NCBI GenBank assembly: GCA_007130745.1
Contig: SLRW01000060.1
Coordinates: forward strand, 1 to 6,134
Length of the DNA stretch: 6,134 bases
Source: Gammaproteobacteria bacterium
Lineage (GTDB): Bacteria > Pseudomonadota > Gammaproteobacteria > UBA5335 > SLRW01
Direction of reading: 5' to 3'
The notes under the pieces are model-generated. The model saw nothing but the letters and a program-made list of their open reading frames with translations. It ran no database searches and was not told the DNA's origin. This document shows positions 1 through 6,027 of the stretch, one piece after another; the first letter of the stretch is position 1; each line of letters starts with the position of its first letter. The position numbers and the translations under genes are program-made.

Positions 1-14
1 AGGAAAATAAAACC

Positions 15-251
15 ATGAGCAGCATCGAGGAACGGGTTAAGAAAATCATCGTTGAACAGCTCGGGGTCAAGGAAGAGGAAGTGACTGACAGCGCCTCTTT
101 TGTCGATGACCTGGGCGCGGACTCACTGGACACCGTGGAACTTGTCATGGCGCTCGAAGAAGAGTTCGAGTGCGAGATTCCGGATGAAGAAGCCGAGAAG
201 CTCACGACCGTTCAGCAGGCCATTGACTACATCAAGGCCAACCTGGACTGA
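15..251 (+). CDS. acpP: Acyl carrier protein
   Basis: This 78-residue acidic protein is the acyl carrier of type II fatty-acid synthesis. It carries growing acyl chains as thioesters on a 4'-phosphopantetheine arm in the cytoplasm. The prosthetic-group site is the conserved GADSLD motif, residues 34-39, with Ser37 as the attachment residue (counting Met1). The length and the run of Glu/Asp around helix II (residues 36-60) match the family closely, including the stretch LVMALEEEFE. The ATG start is preceded by AGGA at positions 1-4, a well-spaced ribosome binding site. The window opens 14 nt upstream, so the promoter and the usual upstream partners fabD and fabG are not visible. fabF follows, as is typical, after a spacer with a terminator-like stem. 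Identification is close to certain. Confidence 0.98.
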   Translation: MSSIEERVKKIIVEQLGVKEEEVTDSASFVDDLGADSLDTVELVMALEEEFECEIPDEEAEKLTTVQQAIDYIKANLD

Positions 252-326
252 CAGGCAGGTTTTCCCGAGGGTGCCTGATGATGCATCCCGGGTTGCAAGA
301 TAACGGACTAACGACGGACACGATGC

Positions 327-356
327 GGACCCCCCACTGCGGGGGGTTCAGTATTT
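327..356 (+). terminator. Terminator-like hairpin after acpP
   Basis: Six C residues (330-335) pair with six G residues (341-346) across a 5-nt loop, and flanking A-T, G-T and G-C pairs extend the stem to 327-349. The tract after the stem is only weakly T-rich (TTCAGTATTTT), so a partial terminator or attenuator is more likely than a full stop. That would fit high acpP expression with less read-through into fabF. Confidence 0.6.
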
Positions 357-410
357 TCCGTCATGGCATTGATGCCAGGGGCCTGACGGGCCCCGCGGCC
401 GGCGCGCAGG

Positions 411-417
411 GGAGGAG
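411..417 (+). promoter_or_regulatory. Ribosome binding site of fabF (supports the TTG start)
   Basis: GGAGGAG lies a few bases before the TTG at 421 and is the strongest Shine-Dalgarno match in the window. It decides the start: the TTG gives the family-typical N-terminus (M)AKRRVVVTG, and no ATG in the frame fits as well. The hairpin at 378-394 ends 16 nt upstream, so the site itself is not buried in that stem. Confidence 0.8.
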
Positions 418-420
418 ACC

Positions 421-1668
421 TTGGCCAAGCGACGCGTGGTAGTTACCGGACTGGGTATTGTTTCACCGGTGGGGCTTAACGTTGACGAAGCCTGGCGGAA
501 CATTACCGCAGGCAACAGCGGTATCGCCCCCTTCCAGGACATCGATTTCGACATCAGCCAGTTTCCCACCCGCTTTGCCGGGCAGGTGCGTGATTTCGAT
601 GCCGCCGACCACATGCCGGCTAAAGACGCCCGGCGCCTGGATGTCTTCATTCACTACGGCCTTGCGGCCGCCGGCGAGGCACTGAAGCGTTCGGGGCTTG
701 ATATGGAGCGTGCTGATCCGGATCGTGTCGGCGTATTCGTCGGCTCCGGCATTGGCGGCATCAACGGCATTGAGCGCACCCACAGCGCCTACCTTGAAAA
801 TGGCGCACGCAAGATCTCACCCTTTTTTGTTCCCGGCAATATTATCAACATGATTTCCGGGCAGTTTTCTATCATGCATGGCCTGCGTGGTCCCAACCTG
901 GCCAGCGTCACAGCCTGCACCACCGGCACCCACAGCATCGGTCTGGCAGCGCGTCTGATTCAATACGGTGATGCTGATGCAATGGTTGCCGGCGGTGCCG
1001 AATACGCCAGCACACCGGTTTCTCTGGGCGGCTTTTGTGCGGCTCGGGCCTTGTCCAGCCGCAATGATGATCCCGAGCGGGCCAGTCGTCCCTTTGACAG
1101 TGACCGCGACGGCTTTGTGCTGGGTGATGGCGCCTCGGTACTGATGCTGGAAGAATACGAGCATGCCCGCGCGCGTGGCGCCGACATTCTGGCCGAGTTA
1201 ACCGGCTTTGGTATGAGCGGAGACGCCTTCCATATGACCCAGCCCAGCGAGGGCGGAGAGGGCGCGGCCCGTTGCATGAGTAACGCCCTTGCCGATGCCG
1301 GTGTCAATGCTTCGGATGTCCACTACATCAATGCCCATGGCACTTCCACCAAAGTCGGCGATGTGGCCGAGACCAATGCCATTCGCAGAGCCTTTGGTGA
1401 GCATGCTGACAAGCTGGCCGTAAGCTCTACCAAATCCATGACCGGCCATATGCTGGGCGCCGCCGGTAGTACCGAGGCCATCTTCACGGTGCTGGCCCTG
1501 CGCGATCAGGTGGCGCCGCCCACAATCAATCTCGATAACCCCGATCCGCAGTGCGACCTGGATTATGTACCGCATACAGCGCGCGAGATGAGTATGGATA
1601 CTGCTATCTCGAATTCCTTCGGCTTTGGCGGCACCAACGGTACGCTGGTCTTCCGGCGCGCACCCTGA
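421..1668 (+). CDS. fabF: 3-oxoacyl-[acyl-carrier-protein] synthase II (KAS II)
   Basis: FabF condenses malonyl-ACP with acyl-ACP to lengthen the chain by two carbons. In Escherichia coli it makes cis-vaccenate and underlies temperature control of membrane lipids. The 415-residue protein is two residues longer than the E. coli enzyme. The thiolase-fold catalytic set is complete: nucleophile Cys166 in SVTACTTG, His306 in NAHGTST, Lys338 in STKSMTGH, and His343. The glycine-rich gate loop FGFGGTN is at residues 400-406. The N-terminus RRVVVTGLGIVSPVG is the family signature. Translation starts at TTG behind a strong GGAGGAG site. The gene sits 169 nt after acpP, its substrate carrier, and 14 nt before pabC. 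FabB is the main alternative, but length, motifs and position next to acpP favour FabF. Confidence 0.97.
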   Translation: MAKRRVVVTGLGIVSPVGLNVDEAWRNITAGNSGIAPFQDIDFDISQFPTRFAGQVRDFDAADHMPAKDARRLDVFIHYGLAAAGEALKRSGLDMERADPDRVGVFVGSGIGGINGIERTHSAYLENGARKISPFFVPGNIINMISGQFSIMHGLRGPNLASVTACTTGTHSIGLAARLIQYGDADAMVAGGAEYASTPVSLGGFCAARALSSRNDDPERASRPFDSDRDGFVLGDGASVLMLEEYEHARARGADILAELTGFGMSGDAFHMTQPSEGGEGAARCMSNALADAGVNASDVHYINAHGTSTKVGDVAETNAIRRAFGEHADKLAVSSTKSMTGHMLGAAGSTEAIFTVLALRDQVAPPTINLDNPDPQCDLDYVPHTAREMSMDTAISNSFGFGGTNGTLVFRRAP

Positions 1669-1682
1669 CACGGCGGTCTGTG

Positions 1683-2510
1683 ATGGCCGCCGCCAATCAT
1701 CCCCGCGTTCTGGTTGATGGCAAGGCGGTCGAGGTCATGCCCGTGTCCGATCGCGGGCTGCATTACGCCGATGGCCTGTTCGAAACTATCCGCATGTGTG
1801 GCGACAAGGCGCCCTTGTGGTCGCGCCATATGGCACGGCTGGACCGTGGTGCGGTGCGCCTGGGATTACCTGCCCCCGATCTCGAATTGCTGGCACATGA
1901 ATGCACGCGCGTCAGTGCTGGCAGGTCGACTTCGGTATGCAAGATTATCTACACCCGCGGCAGCGGAGGGCGGGCCTACGTAGCGCCGGATAACCCGCGT
2001 CCCCTGCGTGTGGTGATGTCGCGCGAGGCGCCGCCCCTGGCACGTATAGAGCTGGCAGTCACTTTTTGTCGTACACCGTTGGCTATCAGTCCGGCGCTGG
2101 CAGGGCTCAAGCACTGTGGCCGGCTGGAACAGGTGCTGGCTCGCCGCGAACTTGCGGGCAGCGACTTTGGCGAAGGCCTGATGTGCGATGCCGCCGGCCG
2201 GGTCATCGAGGCGACAAGCGCCAATCTCTTCGTCTTGCATGACGATATAATATCCACTCCGGATCTGGCGAAGGCCGGGGTAGCCGGAGTGATGCGCGAA
2301 CTGGTCATGGAAATACTTGCTGACCAGGGCTGCCAGGTAAGCGAGAGCACGCTTGAAAAGCACGACTGTCGTCAGGCGCGGGCTTTGTTTTTATGTAATG
2401 CAGTGCGCGGCATCATGCCTGTAACACGGCTGGAATCGAAAGATCTTGAGGTTCCACAGCTGGTGGAAAAACTTTCATGTAAAGTCGAAACAATACTGAG
2501 TGGCGGGTAA
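1683..2510 (+). CDS. pabC: Aminodeoxychorismate lyase (PLP fold type IV)
   Basis: PabC removes pyruvate from 4-amino-4-deoxychorismate to give p-aminobenzoate for folate synthesis, using pyridoxal phosphate. From the ATG at 1683 the protein has 275 residues, normal for the family. Visible class IV aminotransferase-fold features are the N-terminal DRGLHYADGLFETIR (residues 23-37), Lys143 in LAGLKHCGRLEQ as the expected PLP Schiff-base lysine, Glu176 in VIEATSANLF, and AGVAGVMREL (198-207). The residues after Lys143-His144 are Cys-Gly, where I recall Leu-Asn in E. coli, a mild oddity. The frame is open upstream to an ATG at 1551, but that part lies inside fabF, so it is not coding. A GTG at 1680 is a second possible start. 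No good Shine-Dalgarno is seen, which suggests translational coupling to fabF 14 nt upstream. A branched-chain or D-amino-acid aminotransferase is a less likely reading. Confidence 0.92.
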   Translation: MAAANHPRVLVDGKAVEVMPVSDRGLHYADGLFETIRMCGDKAPLWSRHMARLDRGAVRLGLPAPDLELLAHECTRVSAGRSTSVCKIIYTRGSGGRAYVAPDNPRPLRVVMSREAPPLARIELAVTFCRTPLAISPALAGLKHCGRLEQVLARRELAGSDFGEGLMCDAAGRVIEATSANLFVLHDDIISTPDLAKAGVAGVMRELVMEILADQGCQVSESTLEKHDCRQARALFLCNAVRGIMPVTRLESKDLEVPQLVEKLSCKVETILSGG

Positions 2511-2529
2511 AACAGATGGGGCTTGCTGA

Positions 2530-3540
2530 GTGAAAACCTCGGTGCGATTGATTTCCATACCTCTGACGGTGGTGCTGGTTGCCGCTATTGCGCTGCTTTG
2601 GGGCGGCTGGCGTTACGCCACTGAGCCACTGGAAGGTTTTGCCGACCCGCTGGATATACAGGTACCTTCAGGCTCTTCCTTGCATCGCGTGGCCGCCGAA
2701 TTGAACGAAGCGGGGGTGCTGGACAATCCGCGCCTGTTTGTCTGGCTGGGGCGCCTGCAGGACAGGGCAGACATCCGTGCCGGGGAGTATCGGCTGCGCC
2801 CGGGTATGAGCCGCCAGCAAATTCTGGAGCGCATGCACCGTGGCGATGTGCTGATGCACCGATTGACGGTGGTTGAAGGCTGGCAATTCAGGGATCTGAG
2901 ACGGGCGCTGGAGGCCCATGAGGCAGTTGAGAACACCCTGACCAGGGAATCCGTCGAAGCTGTGATGAGCGCACTGGGTTACCCTGACCAGCACCCCGAA
3001 GGGCGGTTTTTCCCTGATACCTACAGCTTCTCCAGAGGCACGTCGGATCTGGCCATTCTGCAACAGGCCTACAGCCGCATGGAGCAGACACTGAACCAGG
3101 TCTGGGACGAACGGCAGGATGGGCTACCCTTCGATACGCCCTACGAGGCCTTGATCCTGGCTTCCCTGATTGAAAAGGAAACCGGAGCGCCGCATGAACG
3201 GGGCAAGATTGCCGGGGTGTTTGTGCGTCGGCTGGAGCAGGGCATGCGCCTGCAGACCGACCCCACGACAGTTTACGGGATAGATGATTTCAGCGGAGTG
3301 GTGCGGCCACGCCACCTGCGCCGTGATCACCCCTGGAATACCTATACCCGTGGCGGCTTGCCGCCCACCCCTATTGCCCTGCCCGGTGAGGCCTCAATCA
3401 GAGCTGCGGTGAACCCGGAGCCGGGGGATGCGCTGTATTTTGTTTCCCGCGGGGATGGCACACATCATTTCTCGGCGACGCTGGAAGAGCATAACCGAGC
3501 CATAGATCGCTATCTGCGCGGCCGGCGCAATAGAGACTGA
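2530..3540 (+). CDS. mltG: Endolytic murein transglycosylase MltG (YceG family)
   Basis: MltG cleaves nascent peptidoglycan glycan strands inside the chain and is thought to end their elongation. It is anchored in the inner membrane with its domain in the periplasm. The 336-residue protein is about the E. coli size (340). It begins with a short basic stretch and one hydrophobic segment (about residues 7-26), an N-in anchor without a lipobox. A LysM-like subdomain follows (about 42-112), including VPSGSSLHRVAAELNEAGVL. The catalytic region has ASLIEKETG, where Glu215 probably matches the E. coli catalytic Glu218. After it come MRLQTDPTTVYG (239-250) and the signature NTYTRGGLPPTPIALPG (270-286). 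Translation starts at GTG, with GGGG at 2518-2521 as a modest ribosome binding site. It is 19 nt after pabC and 20 nt before tmk. Older annotation of this family as aminodeoxychorismate lyase reflects its place beside pabC, not its function. Confidence 0.95.
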   Translation: MKTSVRLISIPLTVVLVAAIALLWGGWRYATEPLEGFADPLDIQVPSGSSLHRVAAELNEAGVLDNPRLFVWLGRLQDRADIRAGEYRLRPGMSRQQILERMHRGDVLMHRLTVVEGWQFRDLRRALEAHEAVENTLTRESVEAVMSALGYPDQHPEGRFFPDTYSFSRGTSDLAILQQAYSRMEQTLNQVWDERQDGLPFDTPYEALILASLIEKETGAPHERGKIAGVFVRRLEQGMRLQTDPTTVYGIDDFSGVVRPRHLRRDHPWNTYTRGGLPPTPIALPGEASIRAAVNPEPGDALYFVSRGDGTHHFSATLEEHNRAIDRYLRGRRNRD

Positions 3541-3560
3541 AAGGGAGTCGGGCGAGGCAC

Positions 3561-4181
3561 ATGAAACGGGGCTGTTTTATAACCATTGAGGGCGGCGAGG
3601 GCGCCGGCAAGAGCACTTGCATTGAAAGCCTGGCAGACTGGTTGGGACTGCACGGGATAGATGTGGAGTTGACACGCGAACCAGGTGGAACATCTGTTGC
3701 AGAACAAATCCGGGAATTACTGCTGGCGCCAGGCAAAATTCCGCCGGACAGCGAGCTGTTGCTGATTTTTGCCGCACGCGCAGCACATCTGCACGATCGC
3801 ATTGTTCCTGCACTGGCCGCCGGCCGTTGGGTACTGTGTGATCGCTTTACCGATGCTACCTACGCCTATCAGGGTGGCGGACGTGATATTGAAAGCGCGC
3901 GAATCGCGCAACTGGAACAATGGGTACAAGGTAGTCTGCGCCCGGATCGTACCCTGTTGTTTGATATTGATGTGCAGCAGGGAATGGGCAGGGCGGGGCA
4001 GCGAGATCGCCCGGCAGATCGCTTTGAGAGCGAGCGCGAGGATTTCTATCAGCGGGTTCGGCAGACGTATCTGCAGCGGGCCGAAGCAGATCCGCAACGC
4101 TTCAGATTGATAGACGCCTCTCGCCCCCCGGCGGAGGTTCTGGTGCAGGCGCAAGAAGCACTTGAAGATCTTGTTGACTGA
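3561..4181 (+). CDS. tmk: Thymidylate kinase
   Basis: Tmk phosphorylates dTMP to dTDP with ATP, an essential step in making dTTP for replication. The 206-residue length is typical for bacteria. The P-loop is GGEGAGKS (residues 11-18). TREPGG (38-43) and the DRF motif at 94-96 belong to the nucleotide-monophosphate kinase core. The arginine-rich LID segment at about 144-156 (RAGQRDRPADRFE) suggests the E. coli-like type II enzyme, in which LID arginines assist catalysis. The ATG is preceded by GGGAG (3543-3547) and the closer GAGG (3554-3557). The gene lies between mltG and holB as in other gammaproteobacteria. The stop codon lies within a perfect palindrome, described separately. Confidence 0.97.
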   Translation: MKRGCFITIEGGEGAGKSTCIESLADWLGLHGIDVELTREPGGTSVAEQIRELLLAPGKIPPDSELLLIFAARAAHLHDRIVPALAAGRWVLCDRFTDATYAYQGGGRDIESARIAQLEQWVQGSLRPDRTLLFDIDVQQGMGRAGQRDRPADRFESEREDFYQRVRQTYLQRAEADPQRFRLIDASRPPAEVLVQAQEALEDLVD

Positions 4182-4206
4182 TATATATCAGTATCTTGAA
4201 TATAAA
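4174..4206 (+). promoter_or_regulatory. Possible internal promoter before holB
   Basis: TTGACT at 4174-4179 is a good -35 match, and TATAAA at 4201-4206 resembles a -10 element. They are 21 nt apart, longer than the usual 16-18, so the pair is doubtful. The AT-rich sequence in a GC-rich operon is the main reason to list it. If active, it would give holB and pilZ transcription independent of acpP-fabF. Confidence 0.25.
4177..4192. repeat. Perfect 16-nt palindrome over the tmk stop codon
   Basis: ACTGATATATATCAGT is a perfect inverted repeat without a spacer, and it contains the tmk TGA at 4179-4181. It could be a dimeric regulator site next to the possible promoter, or it could be a chance product of AT-rich DNA. 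There is no T-tract or loop suited to an intrinsic terminator. Confidence 0.6.
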
Positions 4207-4211
4207 AGTTA

Positions 4212-5273
4212 ATGTTATTTATGGATAAATTTCAGGCTCCATTTCCATGGCAGGCCCGGCAATGGCAGACGCTGCAGCAGGCTCGACAGCGTGATCAGCT
4301 GGCCCACGCCTGGCTGATCCAGGGGCCTGCGGGTACCGGCAAGAGCGCCCTGATGGAAGCCCTGGTCGCATCACTGCTGTGTCAACGTCCCGATCGCGAA
4401 GGCCACGCCTGCGGTCAGTGTCGCGGCTGCAGACTGCATGCGGCCGGTAATCATCCCGGGTTCCACCGTGTTGAGCAGCAAGAAAGCGGCAACATCAAAA
4501 TCGACAGTATTCGTGAGTTGTGCAGTGCTCTGGAGCTCACGCGACAGGAGCCGGGATACCGGGTAGCGGTGATTGCACCGGCCGAAGCCATGAACATTCA
4601 TACCTCCAACGCGCTGTTGAAGACGCTGGAAGAGCCGGAGCCGGGCAATGTTCTGCTGCTGGCCAGCTCCAGTCCTGCACGGCTGCCGGCCACCATTCGC
4701 AGTCGTTGCCAGCAGCTGGTGATCAGCCCGCCTGCGCACGAAGCCGCCGTGGCATGGCTGAGCGAAGCGAGCCCGGAAACATCGCGTGAAAACATCGATC
4801 TGGCGCTGGATTTCAGTGGTAATGCGCCGCTGGCGGCGTTGCAGATGCTGCGGGATGACTTTGTGGCTACCCAGACCCGCTTGCTCAGTGAGTGGGAAAC
4901 CCTGTGTATGCGCGGCGTGGAGCCGGTGCACCTGGCAGGAGAATGGGGCAAGTCCCCGGGTGCTGAAGTGGTCATTGATTGGCTGATTCGCATCAGTATG
5001 TCGATTGTGCACCTCAAGACCGGCGCCGGTCGCCAAAGGCTGCCGGATGAAATTGAGGCAAGCTTGCGAAATGTGGCTGAAGCGGTAGACTTGAACCAGG
5101 TGTTTCTTTATCTCAATGTACTTTATTACTATCGGTCGCTTGCGGGCACTCAGGTCAACCAGACTTTGATGCTCGAGGCACTGTTGATTCCCTGGTGGCA
5201 CACGCTGCACTGGCCGCTGGAATCGATGATCAATGCCGACGCAACCAGGAGAGCCGCCGCGATATGGCCATGA
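4212..5273 (+). CDS. holB: DNA polymerase III subunit delta prime
   Basis: HolB is the delta-prime subunit of the clamp loader, which with delta and the DnaX subunits opens the beta clamp onto primed DNA. The 353-residue protein has the AAA+ layout. AHAWLIQGPAGTGKSAL (31-47) includes a full Walker A match, GPAGTGKS (38-45). The zinc module uses Cys57, Cys67, Cys70 and Cys73. NALLKTLEEP (133-142) is the sensor 1 region, and TIRSRC (161-166) contains the SRC motif whose Arg165 should act as arginine finger on a DnaX neighbour. A Walker B acidic pair is absent: VAVIAPAEAM stands where DnaX has a DE-type motif. So catalysis is not expected even if nucleotide binds. The start is uncertain between ATG 4212 and ATG 4221, and neither has a clear Shine-Dalgarno. 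The 3' end overlaps pilZ by 10 nt. Confidence 0.95.
   Translation: MLFMDKFQAPFPWQARQWQTLQQARQRDQLAHAWLIQGPAGTGKSALMEALVASLLCQRPDREGHACGQCRGCRLHAAGNHPGFHRVEQQESGNIKIDSIRELCSALELTRQEPGYRVAVIAPAEAMNIHTSNALLKTLEEPEPGNVLLLASSSPARLPATIRSRCQQLVISPPAHEAAVAWLSEASPETSRENIDLALDFSGNAPLAALQMLRDDFVATQTRLLSEWETLCMRGVEPVHLAGEWGKSPGAEVVIDWLIRISMSIVHLKTGAGRQRLPDEIEASLRNVAEAVDLNQVFLYLNVLYYYRSLAGTQVNQTLMLEALLIPWWHTLHWPLESMINADATRRAAAIWP
5247..5252 (+). promoter_or_regulatory. Ribosome binding site of pilZ inside holB
   Basis: AGGAGA lies within the end of holB, 11 nt before ATG 5264 and 17 nt before ATG 5270. The spacing favours 5264 as the pilZ start. The ATGA overlap at 5270-5273 is the alternative and would be a classic coupled start. 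Either choice changes the protein by only two residues. Confidence 0.6.
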
Positions 5274-5614
5274 ACCAGGCACAACAGGGCATACTCACAC
5301 TCACAATCAAGGACAAGAGCGCGCTGTATATGGCTTATATGCCGTATGTCAAAAACGGCGGTCTTTTTATTCCCACCAACAAGAATTATCGCCTGGGCGC
5401 AGAAGTCTTTCTGCTGCTGACGCTGATGGACGACGCTGAACGCCTGCCGGTGGCCGGCAAGGTGATCTGGGTCACACCACGCGGTGCCCAGGGCAAGCGT
5501 ACTGCCGGTATCGGCGTACAGTTCAGTGACCAGGACGGCGGCACCACCCAGAAAAAGGTCGAAACCTATCTGGCCGGCGCGCTGAAGGCGGAGCGGCCGA
5601 CGCATACGATGTGA
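5264..5614 (+). CDS. pilZ: Type IV pilus assembly protein PilZ
   Basis: This 116-residue protein is the founding PilZ type, needed for type IV pilus formation and twitching in Pseudomonas and Xanthomonas, where it works with the ATPase PilB and the EAL protein FimX. Family signatures are LTLTIKDKSALYMAYMP (11-27), NGGLFIPTNKNYRLG (31-45), VAGKVIWVTPRGAQG (63-77), GIGVQF (82-87) and the C-terminal tail YLAGALKAERPTHTM. The RxxxR arginines and DxSxxG motif that bind cyclic di-GMP in other PilZ domains are absent, as expected for this subgroup. It is therefore probably an adaptor, not a direct c-di-GMP receptor. Tyr22 and Trp69 sit at positions I recall as important for partner contacts in Xanthomonas PilZ, but that comes from memory. 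The frame is open upstream to ATG 5195, deep in holB. ATG 5264 is chosen for its ribosome binding site. No other pilus gene is in the window. Confidence 0.95.
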   Translation: MAMNQAQQGILTLTIKDKSALYMAYMPYVKNGGLFIPTNKNYRLGAEVFLLLTLMDDAERLPVAGKVIWVTPRGAQGKRTAGIGVQFSDQDGGTTQKKVETYLAGALKAERPTHTM

Positions 5615-5615
5615 A

Positions 5616-5651
5616 ACGTTTTACGTGTTACGTGGTTAGGTTTTACGTCGC
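5616..5651. repeat. Degenerate 7-nt tandem repeat (ACGTTTT type)
   Basis: Directly after the pilZ stop, units ACGTTTT (5616-5622), ACGTGTT (5623-5629) and ACGTGGT (5630-5636) follow head to tail. An 8-nt variant TAGGTTTT (5637-5644) and a final ACGTCGC (5645-5651) follow. TTTTACGT occurs exactly at 5619-5626 and 5641-5648. The period is clear by eye, the function is unknown, and slippage or a decayed repeat is possible. Confidence 0.65.
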
Positions 5652-5705
5652 GGGATAGATCGGTGCAGGGCTGGATTTCTGCGACACGCGCCGACAGACT
5701 GCGAA

Positions 5706-5731
5706 GGAAGGCTCCTGAAGGGGCCTTTTCT
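5706..5731 (+). terminator. Intrinsic terminator of the operon after pilZ
   Basis: AAGGCTCC (5708-5715) pairs with GGGGCCTT (5720-5727), with one G-T wobble, across a TGAA loop. The arm runs into a T-rich tract, TTTTCT. It lies about 90 nt after the pilZ stop. On the other strand no T-tract follows the stem, so it should act only on + strand transcripts. Confidence 0.85.
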
Positions 5732-5744
5732 ATTAGTGGTGGAT

Positions 5745-5893
5745 GTATACAGGCTTACCTGGCGGCCTGGCTGCAATAATCATCTTTCTAGAACCATTTA
5801 TTATCTCGCGTTTATTTCGCGGCTGTTTTTGCTGTGGTTTGCGCAGTAGTGCGGTTCGTTTTTGTATTGCTCGCCCTGAGTTGGCCTGTATAC
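5745..5893. repeat. Inverted repeat, 10-nt arms 129 nt apart
   Basis: GTATACAGGC at 5745-5754 is exactly the reverse complement of GCCTGTATAC at 5884-5893. The enclosed DNA is AT-rich with no gene. The arms could close a stem in an RNA, be paired protein sites, or be the ends of a small dead element of about 149 bp. No target-site duplication is evident at the two outer edges. Confidence 0.5.
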
Positions 5894-5894
5894 T
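5867..5894 (+). promoter_or_regulatory. Possible promoter facing right
   Basis: TATACT at 5889-5894 matches the -10 consensus at five of six positions, and TTGCTC at 5867-5872 is a weak -35 with a 16-nt gap. A second -10-like hexamer, CATAAT, lies at 5901-5906. No + strand gene follows before the tRNA, so any product would be a short RNA or antisense to the tRNA. The evidence is only hexamer likeness in AT-rich DNA. Confidence 0.25.
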
Positions 5895-5905
5895 TATGCG
5901 CATAA
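5894..5905. repeat. Perfect 12-nt palindrome TTATGCGCATAA
   Basis: The sequence is a perfect two-fold palindrome directly abutting the right arm of the inverted repeat and overlapping the promoter-like hexamers. Its form suits a dimeric regulator binding at a promoter, but no regulator gene is in view and no family consensus was recognised. Confidence 0.45.
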
Positions 5906-6027
5906 TGTATATTAAGTTAAATCAAATAAATCGTGACCAGGGCCAGCCAAAGCAGGCAAGCCAAGGCACACCCCTTTCCAGACTTTCTACGGGATATCAG
6001 TTGGCGTACCTAAAACTTAATCACGCC

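Larger units (their letters stand above)
252..420 (+). other. Hairpin-rich acpP-fabF spacer
   Basis: This 169-nt spacer has no convincing gene but several inverted repeats in series. CAGGCA (252-257) pairs with TGCCTG (272-277) just after the acpP stop. A strong GC stem lies at 327-349. TGGCA/TGCCA (364-368/373-377) encloses a 4-nt loop, and GGGGCC/GGCCCC (378-383/389-394) encloses a 5-nt loop directly before the fabF ribosome binding site. What is seen is the pairing. The inference is that the spacer protects the 3' end of the abundant acpP transcript and lowers read-through into fabF. No clear promoter pair was found inside it. Confidence 0.6.

Noticed and set aside
1551..1682. Extended N-terminus of pabC
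   Set aside because: The 44 extra residues lie wholly within fabF in another frame, and family alignment begins at the ATG at 1683.
5195..5263. Extended N-terminus of pilZ
   Set aside because: It overlaps the holB coding end; the AGGAGA site and the normal PilZ length support 5264.
4371..5282. 303-residue minus-strand open frame opposite holB
   Set aside because: It is a long shadow frame in GC-rich DNA opposite a gene with clear family motifs, with no family-like features of its own.
5884..5901. LexA (SOS) box suggested by CTGTATAC
   Set aside because: The half-site CTGT at 5886-5889 is not followed eight nucleotides later by ACAG, and the left arm also lacks a proper partner half-site.
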